Origin: Selaginella moellendorffii
Lineage: Eukaryota; Streptophyta; Lycopodiopsida; Selaginellales; Selaginellaceae
Length of the DNA: 64,000 nucleotides
Assembly (NCBI RefSeq): GCF_000143415.4
Contig: NW_003314316.1
Coordinates: 62,001 to 126,000 of the forward strand
Direction of reading: 5' to 3'
The notes beneath the pieces were generated by a model, which saw nothing but the letters and a program-made list of their open reading frames with translations, made no database searches and was not told where the DNA came from. The position numbers and the translations under genes are program-made. Shown here piece after piece: positions 33,158 to 44,238 of this stretch. The stretch's first letter is position 1. Each line of letters starts with the position of its first letter.

Positions 33158-35360
33158 CTAAGTCATCATTGTTGGCATAAGGTAGTTCATCAGTCTCGAC
33201 CATCCTTGTTGTTGGTGGTTGCTGCTAGTTCTGATCTTGTTGTCGAGGAGGCGGCGGACCAAGTCTTGGCGGACTGCCCTAGTTTTGAAGTCGAGGTTGC
33301 CATGGTCGGTTGTTGTAGTTGCCTTGGTAGGCCTGGTCTTGATAACCTTGGCCTTGGTATCTTTGGTTCTGGTATCTTGGGTATTGTTGGTATCCTTGGT
33401 TGTAGTTGTCTTGGTTTGCTGGGTAGTTCCGGTTTGGCAGGTGTTGTCGATCGTTGTAATTGTTGTTGTAGTCGTTGTTGTAATTGTTGTAGTTGTTGTA
33501 GCGAGGTTGATCATTCCATTGTTGACTCTGGTGTTGGAAGTTGTTTCTCGGCGGTCTCCAGTTTGTCGGAGGTTGTGCCTGGTAATTGTCGAAGTATTGA
33601 TTTGGATATGGTTGTCGAAACTGCTGTCGGGGATAGTTCAAGACTTGTCGAACTTCTGGAGAATTTCGAAATCTGCAAGTCTTGGCATCATGACCTTCTT
33701 TGGTACAGATCTGGCATTTGGAGATTTGGAGCTTGCAGTCACTTGCCGGATGTCCTTCGTTCTTGCACTTAGTACACCAAATTCCAGATTGAAATTCTTT
33801 GATGTCGGCCTTGGCTTTTCCCTTGAGCTTGTCAATTGTTTTCCTAAGTTTCCGAAGTTTTGACTTGGTGCTCTCTCCGAGTTCATCGTCGGAGTTGTCG
33901 TCGGAACTGCTATCAGAATCTGAGTTATCCGTGTCATCTACTTGTGCTGTCATTCGTCGAGCTTGAACATCTTGAAGGGCTCTTGCGAGTTTGAGATAAG
34001 TGGCAACGTTGATGTGTGTTGCCGCTTCTCGGAGGGATCGTCGAAGGCCTTGCATGTACCATTGGTAAAGTAATGTTTCGGTGGCATTGTTGCCGCATTT
34101 GCTAGCATGTCGAGTGAAGGTTTGAGTGTAGTCATCTATGGATTGACCAAACTTCTGCTTGAGTTTTTGGATCTTGTGAAGTCATTGGCTTTGAGTGAGG
34201 GAACACTTGAATCGGTCTACAAGCTTGAGTGTGAGGTCGTCGAAACTTGTATTTTGAGGAAGTGTTTGAGCCCATTCGTTGGCTCTCTTTCGAAGGGTAC
34301 ATCGGAAGTAGTATGGAAGTTCGGTCGTCTGGCTGTTAATTCAGATTGCTTCTCGAAACTGTTCAACATGTTTCTCGGCATCTTTTGACTTCAGACCATG
34401 AAATAGTGGATAGGAGACATGTCTTCCGACAGGTATGTTGGCAACGGTAGTAGTGACTGCCATTTGCTGTTGGTAGTAATGTTGGTATTGTCGAGGTTGT
34501 TTTGTCAGGTTGTCACCGTGGAGTCCTAAGGTGATTTGTAGCAAGGGGTTGTTGGGGTTGATGGCAAAGTTGGTGTAAGAGGAAGGTGGTGAATTGTTGT
34601 TGTTATTTAGTGGACTCTTCTCTGTTTTTTCTTCTGTATTAGGACTGTTTTCGGGTGTGTCATCGATGTCGTCGTCGGTGTCGGGTTGCTTGCCGGTGTT
34701 GATTTTCGGAAGATGGTGCTCGAACTTGTTGTCGACATACTTGTTGGAGTTATGTTGTGTTGGTTGTGGTTGTTCGTCTAAATTGTCAAACAGTTCTTCA
34801 AACGTATAATTGTGTGGTGACTGTGGTTGCTGTGGAAGATTGTTGTCGTTGACGATTGGTTCGTCGATCTCGTTGTTGTTGGATGATTGTAGCTGTTTGG
34901 CAGCTTGGTGTGAGTTGTTGACGTCGAGTGCTTGACTATTGGACGATTTGAGTTGTTTGTCTTTACTGCTGTTGACTGGGTATATCGGAGTGCGACTGTA
35001 ATTGGTGAAGTCAAGTTGTTGTCTCATCGGCGCGTTGAAGTCGAAAGCGTGTTCGAAAGGTCTTGCTGATAGCAGGCTTCGGTAGATGTTGGAAGCAAAT
35101 GTGGGATATATTGGTGTTGTGAAGATCGGTCGGTATGGCGAAAACGGTGCTGGTCTGGTGAAGTCTGTGAAGCTGGGCAGGAAACTTGGTTGTTCGTCAT
35201 CACTGTAGATGGGGTTGGTGAATATACCTTTGAAGTGGTTGTATGCTGCTTGAAAAATGTTTTGTTGCTCGGGAGTAGTCTGTGTCGACTGCTCGAATGT
35301 TCGGTCGGGCTCGGGCACTCTGGTGGGTGCCGTCAAGGGTGTTGATTCAGGCTTGGGCAC
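33158..35360 (-). pseudogene. Gag of the 11-kb element
   Basis: The N-terminal part (35360-34341) is rich in Gln, Pro and Asn and ends in the gag-like GLKSKDAEKHVEQF. The C-terminal part (34055-33279) holds a coiled, charged segment and two zinc knuckles with the C-x2-C-x4-H-x4-C spacing (CTKCKNEGHPASDC and CQICTKEGHDAKTC), followed by an Asn/Tyr/Gln-rich tail to about 33158. The two parts are in different frames, so there is a break near 34100-34340. Role: capsid and RNA packaging. Confidence 0.8.
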
Positions 35361-35653
35361 TTCGGTGGGTGCCGTCGAGGGTGCTGCTGGTGGTGTGTCT
35401 GGTGGTGTTGTGTAGTTGTCATATTCTTCGCAGATGTCTGATACTGGTTCGTCGGAGTTAGCTCACGGTAATAATTCGTGTCAGATGTAATTCTCTCTCT
35501 TGGAGGGTCTAACAATTTAATTCAACTTCTCTTGGTCTTTCTTTCTCTTTGTTTCTAAATTCTTCAAATCTCTATCTAAACGTCGGATAAGCCGTTATCG
35601 GTCTTCTTCCGACTTGCTGGATGTTCTTTGTGGTTTTGGATACATGCATTCTT

Positions 35654-36391
35654 CTACTGGTTGTCGGTGTTAGATTCATGTCTGCAGTCAATCATGCAAT
35701 TCGGGCAGAACTTCAGGAAGACTGTTGGCGGGCCAATTGTCAATAAAGTCATTGTGAGCTTGTTTTTTCTTTTCAGTGCAAATATTGACGGTGGTGCATG
35801 TTGGGTTGGGTTGTGTTCAGCTGAGTTGTGTTGGGTCGAGTGTGCTGGTGCAGTATGCAGACTGGTCTTCCACTTGCTGGTGCCAAGATGGAGTTCGATG
35901 AAGAGTTTCGGATATTTGGGTTTGTCTGGAATGATTTCTTCGATAATGTCGTCGAGTTGTTCGAGTCTGGATTGGGTGATGGCGTGATTGGCGAGAGTTG
36001 TTGCAGCGAACGTGTTGATTTTGAACCGAGTTCGGACTGTTGTTTCGGGTTGTCGAAAAATCGGTGGTGCATTGTCAAGTTGTCCCTCGACGAGTTCTCC
36101 AATACCGGGTAATAGAGTGATAGGTTCGTCATTGGTGTAGGTTCTGAGGATGTGCTTCGGTATTTGGAATGGGCACAGGAATTGGAATTGTGTTGGAGTG
36201 CTAGGATTGCTAGGTCGACGACTGCACGGAAGATGGGTTTGTTTCGGTAGTGGTGTCGGTTTGTGTCGAGGGTGCTGGTTGATGTCTCGAGCTTGGAGTG
36301 GGTGGTCTTGTGCTTGGAGATGGAGTTCACCAATGAAGCTGTTGAAGGCGTCTGCTGATGAAGGTGCTGGTAGATTGGAGTTTCTTGTCAA
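35654..36391 (-). other. Leader reading frame upstream of gag in the 11-kb element
   Basis: An open frame of about 245 codons lies between the 5' LTR and gag on the coding strand. It lacks an ATG at its left edge (first codon TTG at 36391) and a second frame (36333-35773) is also open, as can happen in biased sequence. Tat/Ogre-type elements are known to have a frame before gag, so it may be real, but no domain is recognised. Confidence 0.4.
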
Positions 36392-36673
36392 AGAGGGCTG
36401 TTAGTGGTCTTCGTTGGTGATTGGACTTGGAGATCTTGAGAGAGAGCTTTCAGATTCTTCAAAGATCTCCTCTGGGAAGCGTCTGCCTCTACTGCGTTGG
36501 ACGGCGACTGCTTGGACACCATTGATCCATGTTGGTGGTGGCATTTGCTTGTTGAATTTGGGCGAATTGGGTAGCGAATTTTGGCGAGTTGGGTAGATTG
36601 CTTGATCATTCTTGCTATCTGCGCACAAAGAATGGAGAAAGAATAGAAGAATTTGTGAACCTAAAGGGGAATT

Positions 36674-36691
36674 CAAAAGTTGTGGTCGCCA
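36674..36691 (-). other. Candidate primer-binding site of the 11-kb element
   Basis: Two bases inside the 5' LTR the minus strand reads TGGCGACCACAACTTTTG. TGGCGAC is a common start of plant gypsy primer sites, but I cannot name the tRNA with certainty. Confidence 0.45.
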
Positions 36692-36693
36692 AA

Positions 36694-36966
36694 TGAAGAG
36701 GTGTGAAAACTCCTCTTTGCTGGAAATCTATTGTTAGTAAAAAAACAAAAGAGAAAAGAGCCTGATCTCCAATGGCTGAGAAGAAGCATGAGTAAAAGAA
36801 TGTTGTGTATTAATAAAAAAAATGATGGAATGGAGATAGGGATCCACAATTTGGATTCCCCCTTTTGAAAGGCATACTATATGCTGTGCATGATTTAATT
36901 TATGGCTCCAATGCAGCTTTAGGTTCAAAGTCAGAGTCCTCTGAGCTTAGGTTTTTGGTTGATACA
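36694..36966 (-). repeat. 5' LTR of the 11-kb element
   Basis: This 273-bp repeat matches 25867-26161 and touches the target duplication TGTTC at 36967-36971. It lacks the small palindrome present in the other LTR. Confidence 0.92.
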
Positions 36967-37607
36967 TGTTCCCAGAAGAGTCATGAAAGGGATCCCACAC
37001 ATTAGACGAAAGCTGGTAAAAAGATCATGAACAAGATCTTAGAAGATGATGTTGAGCACTAAATCATGTAGAAAAACAATTATCAAACACACTATGGTGC
37101 AAAAGTAGCCACAAGCTTGAAAGCATCCAGGAAAAAATCCACTTATGTGTATTCGAAGTAGCTCTTGAAGGTGGCCATGAGAACCACACTGCCCACCACC
37201 ACATCATAGAAGCTCGGCAAGATCCAGTCAGACCTTCTCGTCCTTGATATAATTCTTGAGCTCCACGCTCATCTCCCTCCCCAGGAGCCCATAGTCGGCG
37301 CTGTGGAGCGCGGCCGCCTGGGACACAACCAGCTCCTTCTTGCCCTTGTGATCAACAAAGATCGATTGCAGTGCCTCGGCGTTGCCATTGATGAAGGATC
37401 CAAACTGGACGGCGATGGCGAGCCACAGATTATGGTGGTCACTGTAAGCTCTGATGGCGCACGCCACAAAGCCATTCTTCGCTGGATGGAAGGCACTCGC
37501 ATCGACGCTAGTGCCTTAGCGGCCCTCCCCCTGAATTCCTCCAAGAAATGGCCGCTCTTGGGCTGGGATTTCGGCAGCTTGGACGGCTCATTCTTAAACG
37601 TCACCAT
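36967..37607 (-). pseudogene. DUF4419 copy B, upstream part (exon 1 and start of exon 2)
   Basis: Exon 1 begins at ATG 37607 (MVTFK) and reaches about 37150, with internal deletions that remove the RPDD block and shift the frame twice. The splice donor is changed from GCAAGT to ATAAGT after the TTCGAATACA end. The first codons of exon 2 (GIPFVTLLG-type) lie at 36967-37005 and stop at the retrotransposon. The rest of exon 2 is at 25457-25866. Confidence 0.85.
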
Positions 37608-37715
37608 TCTCGAGTTCTAGAGCTCATAGATTTTAGAAACTTTAAATTCTAAATCTAGAATTTCATACAAACTTTAAAGGTAAACACATTTTTAGTAGAT
37701 TGATCAGCAGCTCGA

Positions 37716-39020
37716 TCAACCAGAAGAACCAGCCTGCAAAGTCCCCGAAAGAAAAACCATGTAAAAGAAGCGCTAGAAATCGTTCATGGCTTACCTTGGC
37801 CTTCTTGAGCTTGTTCTTGAGAGTTATAGCCCAGACAACCTTGGGAGCAATCCCTTTGTCATCGTTCTGGACGATCTCAAATCCCATATGCCCCGCAAAC
37901 ATGAAAGCCTCGTAAGTTTTCCCGTTGTCGTCCACCTTGACATCCACCGTGAGGTAGCCGGAAGGAATGCTGCCGCTCAAGATACACGGATACTCCATCT
38001 TCGCAGTGTTATCTCGTCCCAATCTTCTGACCGGATGAACTTCAGGAACGTCACCCTGCCATTCCCCCTTCTTGTCAAAGACGCAAAACGCAGAGATCCA
38101 ACCGGAAGTGTAACTCGGGCCTGATCCTCCTCCATAGTGGTGGCAAATCTTGTTCCAAAACTCCGTGTCAACGTTGCCTTTGCTGCTGTCTACGAACTGA
38201 GCAGTGATTTTCTTGAGCATGACGCGCCACTTCTTGCAATTCTCACCATACTTGTCCAGCTCGTCCACTCTCAGATCGATTTCCTCCCAGTCCTCGGTTG
38301 TTCCCAGAAGAGTCACGAAAGGGATCCCGCAGGCTAGACGAAACCTGGAACAATACAAGTTGTTAGCTTTAAAGACAAGTGCTAAATCACGTAGAAACAA
38401 ACATGGCCAACATGAAACCATGCGAACGCCGAAGCAAGGAAGGAAAGAATACAAAGAGCAAAAGAGGAAAAATCCATGAAGAACACTTGCCTGTATTCGA
38501 AGTAGCTCTTGAAGGTGGCCATGAGAACCACACTCCCGGCGATCACATCGTTCTTGGTCGTAGTTGAGAAGCTCGGCAAGATCCAGTCACAGACCTTCTC
38601 GTCCTTGACATTCTTCTTGAGCTCCACGCTCATCTCCCTCGCCAGGAGCCCATAGTCGGCGCTGTGGAGCGCCGCCACCTGGGACACAACCAGCTCCTTC
38701 TTGCCCTCGTGATCCACAAAGATGGATCGCAGCGCCTCAGCATTGCCGTCGACAAAGAATCCAAACTGTACAGCGATGGCGAGCCACACATCGTCGGGCC
38801 GGATCACCAGATTGTGGTGGCAGCTGTAAGCTCTGATCACGCTCGTGACGAAGCCATTCTTCACCGGATGGAAGGCGCTCGCGTCGACACTGGTGCCCTG
38901 CAACACCTGGTAGCAGCCCTCCTCCTGGAAATCTTTGAATCCCTCCAGGAAATGGCCGTGCTGGGGCCTAGATCTCGGCACCACGGCTGGCTCCTTCTCG
39001 GAGACCCTAAATGTCACCAT
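37716..39020 (-). CDS. DUF4419 domain protein, copy C
   Basis: Exons 39020-38491, 38344-37795 and a short 37733-37716 give about 365 residues, close to copy A. Exon 1 has the family block HHNLVIRPDDVWLAI and GKKELVV; exon 2 has LLGTTEDW, GGGSGPSYTSGWI and VDVKVDDNGKTYEAF. The first intron is again GC-AG (ACAG before GCAAGT, the exact consensus of that class). The second intron is inferred: AAG before GTAAGC at 37795 and TTTGCAG at 37734. If it is retained, translation continues to 37663 and adds a hydrophobic tail. No stops or indels are seen, so this is probably the active neighbour of the disrupted copy B. Biochemical role unknown. Confidence 0.8.
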
Positions 39021-39199
39021 TCCCTCCTCCGTCTCGAGCTTGCGGCCTAGGGTTTATAAGGAAATTTTAAATTCTTAAAAGATTCCAAAAGATTCTAAGA
39101 GCGTTTAATTGGTTAATTGCTGCTTGTAATTTACACTAGAACAAGTTCTTGAGGAGATTTCTCTCTGGATTTCTTCTTCGATCGTCCGCCGCCACGCGA

Positions 39200-41040
39200 T
39201 CAGCACAAGAGTCTTCGCGCAGCCCTGTTATACCTGGAAACGTCCGACCTCATGCTCTTGCACGCCTTCTCCAGCTCTCCAACCTTGAAATGGATTTGAT
39301 CCAGATCGCTGCGGAGGAGCTCGTGTGTTCCAGCGCTTTGATCCGGGATGTCCGACTGCGTTCTTCGGTGGCTTCCACCTCTCGAGCCCCTGTGGTCCGA
39401 TCTGACGATGCATTCTCGAAGCCGGCCCTGCTGGAACGAGAGAACTTCCAGCACGAACATTGACGGCAGCCTCGGGTTCTTTGCGATGTGCTTGCATGCA
39501 TCGAGCGAGAGCTTTCCAACATCCAGCACCTGACAAAGCGATAGAACTTCCGCGCTCATTACGTCGGGATGTGCCTGAGTGAAGAAAGAACAGAGATGCT
39601 TATTAGCTGTCAAAAGAGAGAACTTAGAGACGTAGATACCTCTAAGTAGGAGTCCACCGCTCGGTAGAGGCCATCGTGAGTCCACCTCGCTGACGCTGGT
39701 AGCGCTTGCGCAAGCCTGCGAAACCTGTGTACTTTCAAGCTTGTGTCCGGGGCAATCTCCGCGAGGTAAGTGTCGATCAAGTCTCCGACTCTAATCACTG
39801 GCGTCTCCATCACTGCTGCGGCGTCTCCCGGTGGATTTTGCTGCTTGAGACACAGAGCTCCCCTCGAGTCCTGCTCCCGGAAGAAGTACTCCACCAGGCG
39901 GATGACCAAGTCGACGTCGAAGAGCGAGCCGGAGCGGGGATACAAAGGCAGCAGGATGCTGTCTAGATTCACGTCGTGTAGCTGCGAGCCGATCATCTTC
40001 TCTAGTTGCCGTTTGCACGGTTTGCTGGCGTTGAGGACGGTCGCCACTCTGAGCATGATGAAGAGAGACCGACAGGATGTAGACCCCCGCTCCAAGTGGA
40101 AGAAGAGGTTGACAATGGCCTCGAGGACTGCTACGTGAACCTTCTTCGAGCGGTTGTGTAAAGTTTCTTCGCGAGCGGACCTCAGCTTTGCAGAGAAGCC
40201 GCTGTAGAGATGGAGAGGGACAGCGGTCTTCAAGTAGTGCATCAAAAACCTGGCCAGGAGCTTGTTGTCCAAGTCGTTGTAGATCAGTGACTTGAGCAGT
40301 CTCTCCATCAGGAAAACCGAGAGCGATGAGACATCACTAAACCACCACGTCCGGCTGGGCGGAACCGTCGTTGACAGGGAAGACCTTCGAGAAATGCTGC
40401 CGCTGTGAAGCCGGTAAGAGTCTGGAGAGGAGGAGAGCGGGCTCATGTCTTCCAAGCTGCTACAAATCTTCCAGGCGATGGTGTCCGCACACCTCTGGAC
40501 AATGTGGGTCTTCTCCGCCAGCGGCAGTACGGCGTCGCAACCTTTGAGCACTGTAAGATTGCTATCCCAGTCGTTTCCCAGGTTTTGGAGATGCATCTCG
40601 GCCTGTTTAACCAAGTTTCCCCGAGCATAAGCTTCCGTCATTTCTAAAAACTCCCCAACACACCTGAGCACGGAGACGTTGGAGTTGGAGATGGCGATCC
40701 GTCCGCCATCGTAGCAGAATCTAGTGGCCAGTTCAAAGGCCTCACCCCCACCTGGAAAGTCGTGAAGAAGTATCCTAGGCAGACCACTGCCATCGCTTCT
40801 TAGAGTTACACGCCTAAATATCTTTGAGAGCCGACCAGAGTAAGTAGCGAGAGGTTTCTGTCAAACAAAGAAAAAGAGAAGAGATTCTCAGTAAAACTTC
40901 CAAAGAATCACAGAGAAGCCAAAGGCTACCTGGCGTAGAAAGAATGTGTGTTCCTCGTTCACTTGGATTTCCAAGTCGCACGGAGTATAATCCATGACTC
41001 TAGGCTCTTTGCAGACGAGACGAAGATCACCGCTCTTCAT
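39200..41040 (-). CDS. BTB/POZ and NPH3 domain protein (NPH3/RPT2-like)
   Basis: Three exons, 41040-40930, 40857-39640 and 39574-39200, join in phase to 567 residues. The BTB domain covers about residues 22-115 (VNEEHTFFLR, then YSGRLSKIF and GGGEAFELATRFCY). The NPH3 domain follows at about 195-470, with the landmark WWFSDVSSLSV, LLEAIVNLF-type and VDLVIRLVEYFF helices, then DTYLAEIAPD and SARWTHDGLYRAVDSYLE. The end has a short coiled-coil (KVGELEKACKSM). Proteins of this family act as substrate adaptors of CUL3 ubiquitin ligases at the plasma membrane in phototropin and auxin-related signalling; which branch this one belongs to cannot be told here. The exact C-terminus is the least certain part. 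Confidence 0.88.
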
Positions 41041-42603
41041 AGCTAGGCTCTTCAAGTTGGATCATAGAAGACGGGTCCTGTCACCAGATGTTTGTACAAA
41101 CACTTAGATAGATTAAGAGAAACTTCTTGCAATCCAGTGCGACAAGAAGACAAGAACACACCTCCAAGCACTAGTTCCATGCAATCCCATCGAAAATTCC
41201 CACGCCCCGTCGAAAGCAAGCAACAACAGCAAGCATCCAAACCCCTGGATTCACCGAAGACTCTTGATGATGGCTGGCCGCCGTCAGATCTCTGTCACCG
41301 AGAGGACGGAGGCGACAGGCACTGTAGCAACGAAATGGATGGAAAAACAAGCATGAAATTCCGAGCGAGGCTTTCCTTGATTCTTGACCCGCATTGGAGA
41401 GGGATCGGCCGCTTACCAGCAATCCGGGGCCAAATTCCCAAGCTCGCGCTCCACCGAGCAAAATGCCATGCAAGAAACGCCGATTCCTCCCCGGCGCCTG
41501 ACAATCTCGAGCTTCGCGCGCGCGAGCTCTCGCGATCCTCTCGCGATCCCCTCGCCCTAACCCTACCGCTCGCCCGGAAGAACGAAATAACGCGGCCACT
41601 GCGCGCTCGCAGGAGACGAAGAAGAAGAACCAAACCAACAGTGCACGCGCGATCAAACGAAGAACCCATCACACACGTGGCAAGATTGAAATCGTCGGAT
41701 TCAGCGCCGGGGAGAATCCAGGCCGCCAATCCTTAAACGGGCGCTAAAGTTTAACGAGGATCCGCGAGTTTTAATGGCGAAGATCTCTCCATAAGAAAAG
41801 GCTGGTAAAAAACTAAGGGCGTCGGCTAGCTTGGCAAACATGGTGGTGCATGTGAGGTAAACTTTGGCGTAAAAATCATCTAAACAATGCCATGGATCGC
41901 GGCCGTATGATCCATTCTCTGCCACAACGGCATGTGATCCTCTGTCCATAGCCAGATTATTCCTCGCTGTCCTCTGGAATATTTGTTGCGTCGTCACATC
42001 GATTACTCGCAAGAAACCGTAATTCCTCCTTTATATGTGTCTGGAACCCTAGAAACTTCCACCTTTCTGAAGAAGAAGTTACTGTCAGTGTTAGTTGGGG
42101 TAACAGTGAGTCAAAGGTTTTTAGATTTTTTATCTTGCAAATCTTTGATCCCATTACTGCTGCTGCCACTTTGTGATGAATGGATTGATTGGAACTGGAG
42201 GTTTCATGGAGGAGAACTTAGAAGTTCACTGTTTGACCAGTGGAAGTTACTGTTAGTGGTCAGTTCTTCTTTTGGGGTTCTTGTTTTTAAATCTTCTTGT
42301 TGCCTTGATTGATCCAAATCCACAGCTCCACTAGTGACATTGATTGGAACCCTGCGACCCCCATCGCCATCTGAATCATATCACGGTGGGCAACGCCTGA
42401 CTTGCCTTTGTACCAAACAATCTATAAAGTTTTGTAAAGAAAGTGAGAAAAAAGAGAAGACTAGGAGGGCGTGCGTGCCTGATGAAAGTGTCGCGGTACC
42501 ACTCCATAAAGCATCATTGTGTGTGACAGGAATCGAACCTTACGAGCATCTCCAGGCATATTCACATAGCAAGAAACAAAATGAAGGAATCTTTCATCAA
42601 GGA
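41041..42603. promoter_or_regulatory. Divergent intergenic region with telobox-like motif
   Basis: The region lies between the NPH3 gene (minus) and the first PPR gene (plus). CCCTAACCCTAC at 41555-41566 matches the telobox often found in promoters of plant translation and cell-cycle genes. A GT-rich untranslated intron of the NPH3 gene may start near 41100. Open frames of 100-200 codons here overlap on both strands in GC-rich sequence and show no motif. Confidence 0.35.
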
Positions 42604-44220
42604 ATGCAAAGGATCTTGTCACAAAACTTTGCTGCCAGCATACGAAGCTGTGGAACTGCCAAGGATCTATCCCGTGGGATTTCACTCCACGAAAAAATCT
42701 TGGCCAGCAAGAGCTCTTGGTGTGATCGATACCTTGCGAATTTGTTGATCGACATGTATGGCCAGTGTGGGGATATACAGCGAGCGAGGGAGGTTTTCGA
42801 TAAGATTCCAAATCCAAACCAGTTCTCGTGGACGGCGTTGCTGGGCGCATATTCCCAGAACGGGCATATCCAAGAAGCGAAAGATGCGTTTGATGCTTCG
42901 GTGTCGAGAGACAGGGTATCTTGGAACTGTATGCTTTCAGCATATGCCCAAATTGGGCATCTTTCACGAGCTAGAGAAGTCTTTGCGAGAATGTCTTCCC
43001 TCGATGTAGTGACATGCAACGCAATGATCACGGCATATTCTCATCACGGTCATATTGAGGAGGCGGTCCACGTGTTTACATCCATGCCGCAGAGAAATGT
43101 GGTAACGTGGACGGCTATGATCACCGCAAATGCCGAGGCGAGGGACTTTGCGAGTGCTAGGGCTTTCTTCGATCGAATGCCCCAGTGTGATGTCGCGAGC
43201 TGGAACGCGACGATCCAGTGCGCGCAAGAGATTGGAGCGGTGAAAGCGCTCTTCGATCGATCGCCGGGGAAGAGCTGGATCACCTGGACAGCGCTGGCGC
43301 TGGCCCACGCGCAACAAGGTAACGATCTCCAGCAATGCCGGGAGGCCTTCTACCGGATGCCGCAGTGGACGCTAGGGTCGAGCAATGCGCTCGTCTCGGC
43401 GCTGGCCAGGAGCTCCAATCTGGAAGAATCGAGGCTCGTCTTCCACGCCATGCCCCATCGCGACCAAATCTCTTGGAATTCGCTGCTCCAGGGCTACATC
43501 GAGAATGGGCGCGCCCAGGAGGCCATGGCGGAGCTTCTCTCTGGAAGAATGCCTTGCTGGGATGTGGCTGCCTGGAACGCGATGCTCCAAGCATTTGTCC
43601 AGTCGGGGGATCTGGATTCTCTGGAGAAACTCTACAATCAAATGCCAGTGAAAGACGTGATCTCCTGGACGGCTATGGTGGTCGCATTCTCAGAAGGAGG
43701 AAACATCGATCAAGCCAAACATTTCTTCGATCAAATGATCACCCGGGATCTCGTCGCGTGGAACTCGATGATCAAAGCATTTGCCAACACTGGGCTCTTG
43801 TCCGACGCTGTTGGCTTCCTCTACGCGATGCTCCAGGAGGGGATCAAGCCCAACGATCACACTTACAGGGGGATTCTCAGCGGCTGCAGCCACGCCGGGC
43901 TCCCGGAGGAATGTCGGATCCATTTCTTGAGCATGGTGGCAGATCACGCCATCGCTCCGGAGCTGGATCACTACTGCTGCGTGGTGGACAGCTTGGGGCG
44001 ATCCAAGCGCCTCGACTGGGCGGAGGAGCTCGTCCAGAGCATGCCTTACGTTCCCAACGAGGTGGCATGGACGAGCCTCCTTGGTGCTTGTCGAGTGTAT
44101 GGAGATGCCGAGCTGTTGGAGCGAGTGACCGGGCTCTCGCTGGAGGACGAGAGCGACACTGGGTCCTGGCCGGCTCCATACTTGCTCTTGTCCGATGGCT
44201 GGAAGAGTGTTCCAAAGTGA
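42604..44220 (+). CDS. Pentatricopeptide repeat (PPR) protein 1, E-type
   Basis: An intron-less gene of 538 residues. ATG 42604 is the first ATG in an open frame that extends further upstream without one. After an N-terminal PPR-like region (SIRSCGTAKDLSRG, HEKILASK) come about twelve motifs of roughly 31 residues, recognisable by VFDKIPNPNQFSWTAL and SAYAQIGHLSRAREV-type repeats, then a longer motif (GIKPNDHTYRGILSGCSH) and an E domain (WTSLLGACRVYGD). No DYW deaminase domain follows. Such proteins bind specific organelle transcripts and direct editing or processing, with a separate deaminase if they lack one. Its stop is only 18 bp from the stop of the convergent PPR gene. Confidence 0.88.
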   Translation: MQRILSQNFAASIRSCGTAKDLSRGISLHEKILASKSSWCDRYLANLLIDMYGQCGDIQRAREVFDKIPNPNQFSWTALLGAYSQNGHIQEAKDAFDASVSRDRVSWNCMLSAYAQIGHLSRAREVFARMSSLDVVTCNAMITAYSHHGHIEEAVHVFTSMPQRNVVTWTAMITANAEARDFASARAFFDRMPQCDVASWNATIQCAQEIGAVKALFDRSPGKSWITWTALALAHAQQGNDLQQCREAFYRMPQWTLGSSNALVSALARSSNLEESRLVFHAMPHRDQISWNSLLQGYIENGRAQEAMAELLSGRMPCWDVAAWNAMLQAFVQSGDLDSLEKLYNQMPVKDVISWTAMVVAFSEGGNIDQAKHFFDQMITRDLVAWNSMIKAFANTGLLSDAVGFLYAMLQEGIKPNDHTYRGILSGCSHAGLPEECRIHFLSMVADHAIAPELDHYCCVVDSLGRSKRLDWAEELVQSMPYVPNEVAWTSLLGACRVYGDAELLERVTGLSLEDESDTGSWPAPYLLLSDGWKSVPK

Positions 44221-44238
44221 TGGGATCAAAGCTTTCCA

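Larger units (their letters stand above)
25867..36966 (-). mobile_element. 11.1-kb Ty3/gypsy LTR retrotransposon with extra 5' and 3' reading frames
   Basis: Terminal repeats lie at 25867-26161 and 36694-36966, both starting TGAAGAGG and ending TTGATACA on the plus strand. The flanking target duplication is TGTTC (25862-25866 and 36967-36971). All coding is on the minus strand: a leader frame, gag with two zinc knuckles, protease, RT, RNase H, integrase and then a long additional frame before the 3' LTR. Integrase has no chromodomain, and the RT style (FMDD catalytic box, FLDGFSGYNQI) points to the non-chromovirus branch of plant Ty3/gypsy; a Selaginella-specific lineage is plausible. Pol is interrupted by frameshifts and stops. 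A 687-bp TRIM is nested at 27447-28133. Confidence 0.93.

Noticed and set aside
35773-36333. Second open frame in the leader of the 11-kb element
   Set aside because: It overlaps the 35654-36391 frame and is Asn/Ser/Thr-rich as expected from the biased base composition; there is no evidence that both are used.
41092-41736. Basic plus frame and opposite minus frames between NPH3 and PPR gene 1
   Set aside because: GC-rich leader and promoter sequence; Arg/Ser-rich translations on both strands without motif.
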